Of a stretch of DNA of 7,945 nucleotides, positions 7,370 through 7,945 are shown in pieces. The position numbers and the translations under genes are program-made. This DNA is from an uncultured Oscillospiraceae bacterium (GTDB lineage: Bacteria; Bacillota_A; Clostridia; Oscillospirales; Oscillospiraceae), in contig CAAGIU010000075.1 of NCBI GenBank assembly GCA_900770015.1, forward strand, positions 1 through 7,945, in the 5' to 3' direction. Under the pieces are notes generated by a model that saw only the letters and a program-made list of their open reading frames with translations, searched no databases and was not told the origin of the DNA. The number at the start of each line of letters is the position of its first letter. Position 1 is the first letter of the stretch.

Positions 7370-7455
7370 TTAAGGGACCTCTGAATAAATCGTCTACGGC
7401 TGAGCATCGGATCTTTTGCTGTCAGCTCTTGCCGATTATATCAGAGCTTCCTTAA
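7370..7455. repeat. Second type of small inverted-repeat element, flanked by TTAA
   Basis: The 78-bp core at 7374-7451 lies between TTAA at 7370-7373 and TTAA at 7452-7455. Its ends form an imperfect inverted repeat of about 19 bp (14 matches by eye): GGGACCTCTGA at the left pairs with TCAGAGCTTCC at the right, followed inward by ATAAATCG and CGATTATA. Its sequence is unrelated to the elements on either side, and it shares its right TTAA with the longer copy that follows. It may be a separate MITE family or a decayed end of a composite element. Confidence 0.55.
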
Positions 7456-7620
7456 GGCAGCACCGCATAATGGGGCAAGGAGATTTGGCCAGTGTTTTGG
7501 CACAAGCGAAAGTACGAAAAATGCGGGAATACTGGATGTATTTCCCATTTTTCGTACTGCGCGCTTGGGGCAAAAGATCCGCCGAAGCCCGCAGTCCCCA
7601 CCTAAGCGGTGTTGCCTTAA
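7452..7620. repeat. Small inverted-repeat (MITE-like) element, copy 2, longer form, with flanking TTAA
   Basis: The 161-bp core at 7456-7616 has ends GGCAGCACCGC and GCGGTGTTGCC (10 of 11 bases pair) and is bracketed by TTAA at 7452-7455 and 7617-7620. It is the same family as the 66-bp copy at 7243-7308 but carries 95 extra nt. The direct repeats TGGGGCAA at 7471-7478 and 7566-7573 bound the extra block. Most of the extra block is an inner hairpin, so the whole element can fold as one long, interrupted hairpin. Short open frames across it on both strands look accidental. Confidence 0.82.
7495..7575. repeat. Long imperfect hairpin inside repeat copy 2
   Basis: Two 38-nt arms (7495-7532 and 7538-7575) pair around a 5-nt loop. 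The core is a perfect 13-bp stem, AGTACGAAAAATG (7511-7523) with CATTTTTCGTACT (7546-7558). Outside it CAAGCG pairs with CGCTTG and TTTTG with CAAAA. About 32 pairs form, with small bulges. It could fold as RNA from either strand; function unknown. Confidence 0.75.
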
Positions 7621-7624
7621 TATA

Positions 7625-7667
7625 GCAGGAAACCCGGGGAAAGTCAATCAAAACCGGGAAAACCTGC
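7625..7667 (-). terminator. GC-rich hairpin downstream of the azlD-like gene, possible terminator
   Basis: GCAGG (7625-7629) pairs with CCTGC (7663-7667), and inside it CCCGG (7633-7637) pairs with CCGGG (7654-7658), leaving a 16-nt loop. It starts 18 nt past the minus-strand stop codon, where a terminator for that gene would be expected. Only a short TATATTAA follows on the minus strand, not a clear T-run, so intrinsic termination is uncertain. It might also stop + strand transcription. Confidence 0.4.
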
Positions 7668-7685
7668 AAATATTTAATAATTTCT

Positions 7686-7917
7686 TCAAAAAGGAAGTCC
7701 CAGCAGCCGCTCTGTCACAAATACAGCCGCCGCGCTGGCCACCGCCACCACAATCAGGCTCTTGCCCCGGTAGGCAAGGATCACCGCCACGACGAGGGCA
7801 GCCGCGCCGCTGAGCAAGGCAGACGTGCTGGTGAGGATGGAGGGGAAGGTCATGGCCGTCAGGCAGGCATAGGGCACATAGTGGAGAAAGGAGCGGAAAT
7901 ACCGGCTCTTGATGGGC
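7686..7917 (-). CDS. azlD: AzlD-like branched-chain amino acid transport protein, C-terminal part; 5' end lost at contig edge
   Basis: On the minus strand an open frame runs in from the adapter junction and ends at TGA (7688-7686), giving about 76 genuine residues. They begin PIKSRYFRSFLHYVPYACL and continue as two hydrophobic segments separated by AYRGKS, ending ERLLGLPF. A basic segment, then F-x-x-YVP, then membrane helices with a short basic turn, is the pattern of the small AzlD membrane protein, which works with AzlC in branched-chain amino acid export. AzlD proteins are usually about 100-110 residues, so roughly 30 N-terminal residues are missing. Extending the frame to a start at 7934 adds MCSSDL, which is translated adapter and must not be kept. 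azlC would normally lie upstream, outside the window. The gene is convergent with the gal operon and unrelated to it in function. The family call rests on pattern memory only. Confidence 0.72.
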
Positions 7918-7945
7918 AGATCGGAAGAGCACACGTCTGAACTCC
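7918..7945. other. Illumina TruSeq adapter sequence at the contig end (artefact)
   Basis: The last 28 bases match, base for base, the start of the Illumina TruSeq read adapter, beginning AGATCGGAAGAGC. This is untrimmed library sequence, not genome. Minus-strand open frames that start inside it (N termini MCSSDL and MLFRS) are chimeric. Confidence 0.98.

Noticed and set aside
7239..7620. A CRISPR array
   Set aside because: There are only two related repeats, each with its own inverted ends and of unequal length, without regular spacers or cas genes.
7416..7625. A 69-codon + strand frame across the repeats, and overlapping minus-strand frames at 7436-7669
   Set aside because: They start within one inverted repeat and end in another, have no ribosome site, and translate palindromic DNA in several frames at once. 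Such frames are often annotated as hypothetical proteins but are best explained by the repeat.
7648..7932. A 94-codon minus-strand frame beginning MLFRS
   Set aside because: It starts inside adapter sequence and overlaps the azlD-like frame. The other frame has the membrane-protein pattern expected of AzlD, while this one is rich in Cys, Pro and Arg.

Overview
The window looks like a contig end from a gut-type, moderately GC-rich Firmicute, probably class Clostridia (a Ruminococcaceae/Oscillospiraceae-like lineage is my guess). The grounds are a class II (Firmicutes-type) GalT, a GalK with the GNHTDHQHG form of motif 1, strong AGGAG/AGGAGG ribosome binding sites, and host codon use that almost excludes TTA, CTA and TCA. 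The last 28 bases are not biological: they match the start of the Illumina TruSeq adapter, so the contig runs into adapter at its right edge.

Positions 1-7233 hold six + strand genes, tightly packed with no room for internal promoters. They are the 3' part of a GH2 beta-galactosidase-like enzyme, an alpha/beta hydrolase (carbohydrate-esterase-like), galK, galT, galE, and a GPH-family sugar transporter. The simplest reading is one galactoside-utilisation transcript. The transporter would bring in a galactoside, the GH2 enzyme release galactose (if it is cytoplasmic), and GalK, GalT and GalE run the Leloir pathway from alpha-galactose to glucose-1-phosphate with UDP-sugar recycling. No mutarotase, phosphoglucomutase or regulator lies in the window. 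The esterase gene has clearly different codon use from its neighbours and may be a late arrival.

Positions 7234-7685 are a non-coding stretch between the convergent operon and the next gene. It holds at least three small inverted-repeat elements, each flanked by CTAA or TTAA. Two belong to one family (66 bp and 161 bp). They differ by a 95-nt internal block that lies between 8-bp direct repeats and contains a long hairpin. A third, different element directly abuts the longer copy and shares its TTAA. A GC-rich hairpin follows before the minus-strand gene.

Positions 7686-7917 on the minus strand encode the C-terminal 76 or so residues of an AzlD-like branched-chain amino acid transport protein, cut off at the adapter. 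I see no defence system, CRISPR array or complete coding mobile element. The main points of interest are the repeat cluster, the codon-atypical esterase, and residue changes in GalE, GalK and the transporter that bear on substrate range and ion coupling.
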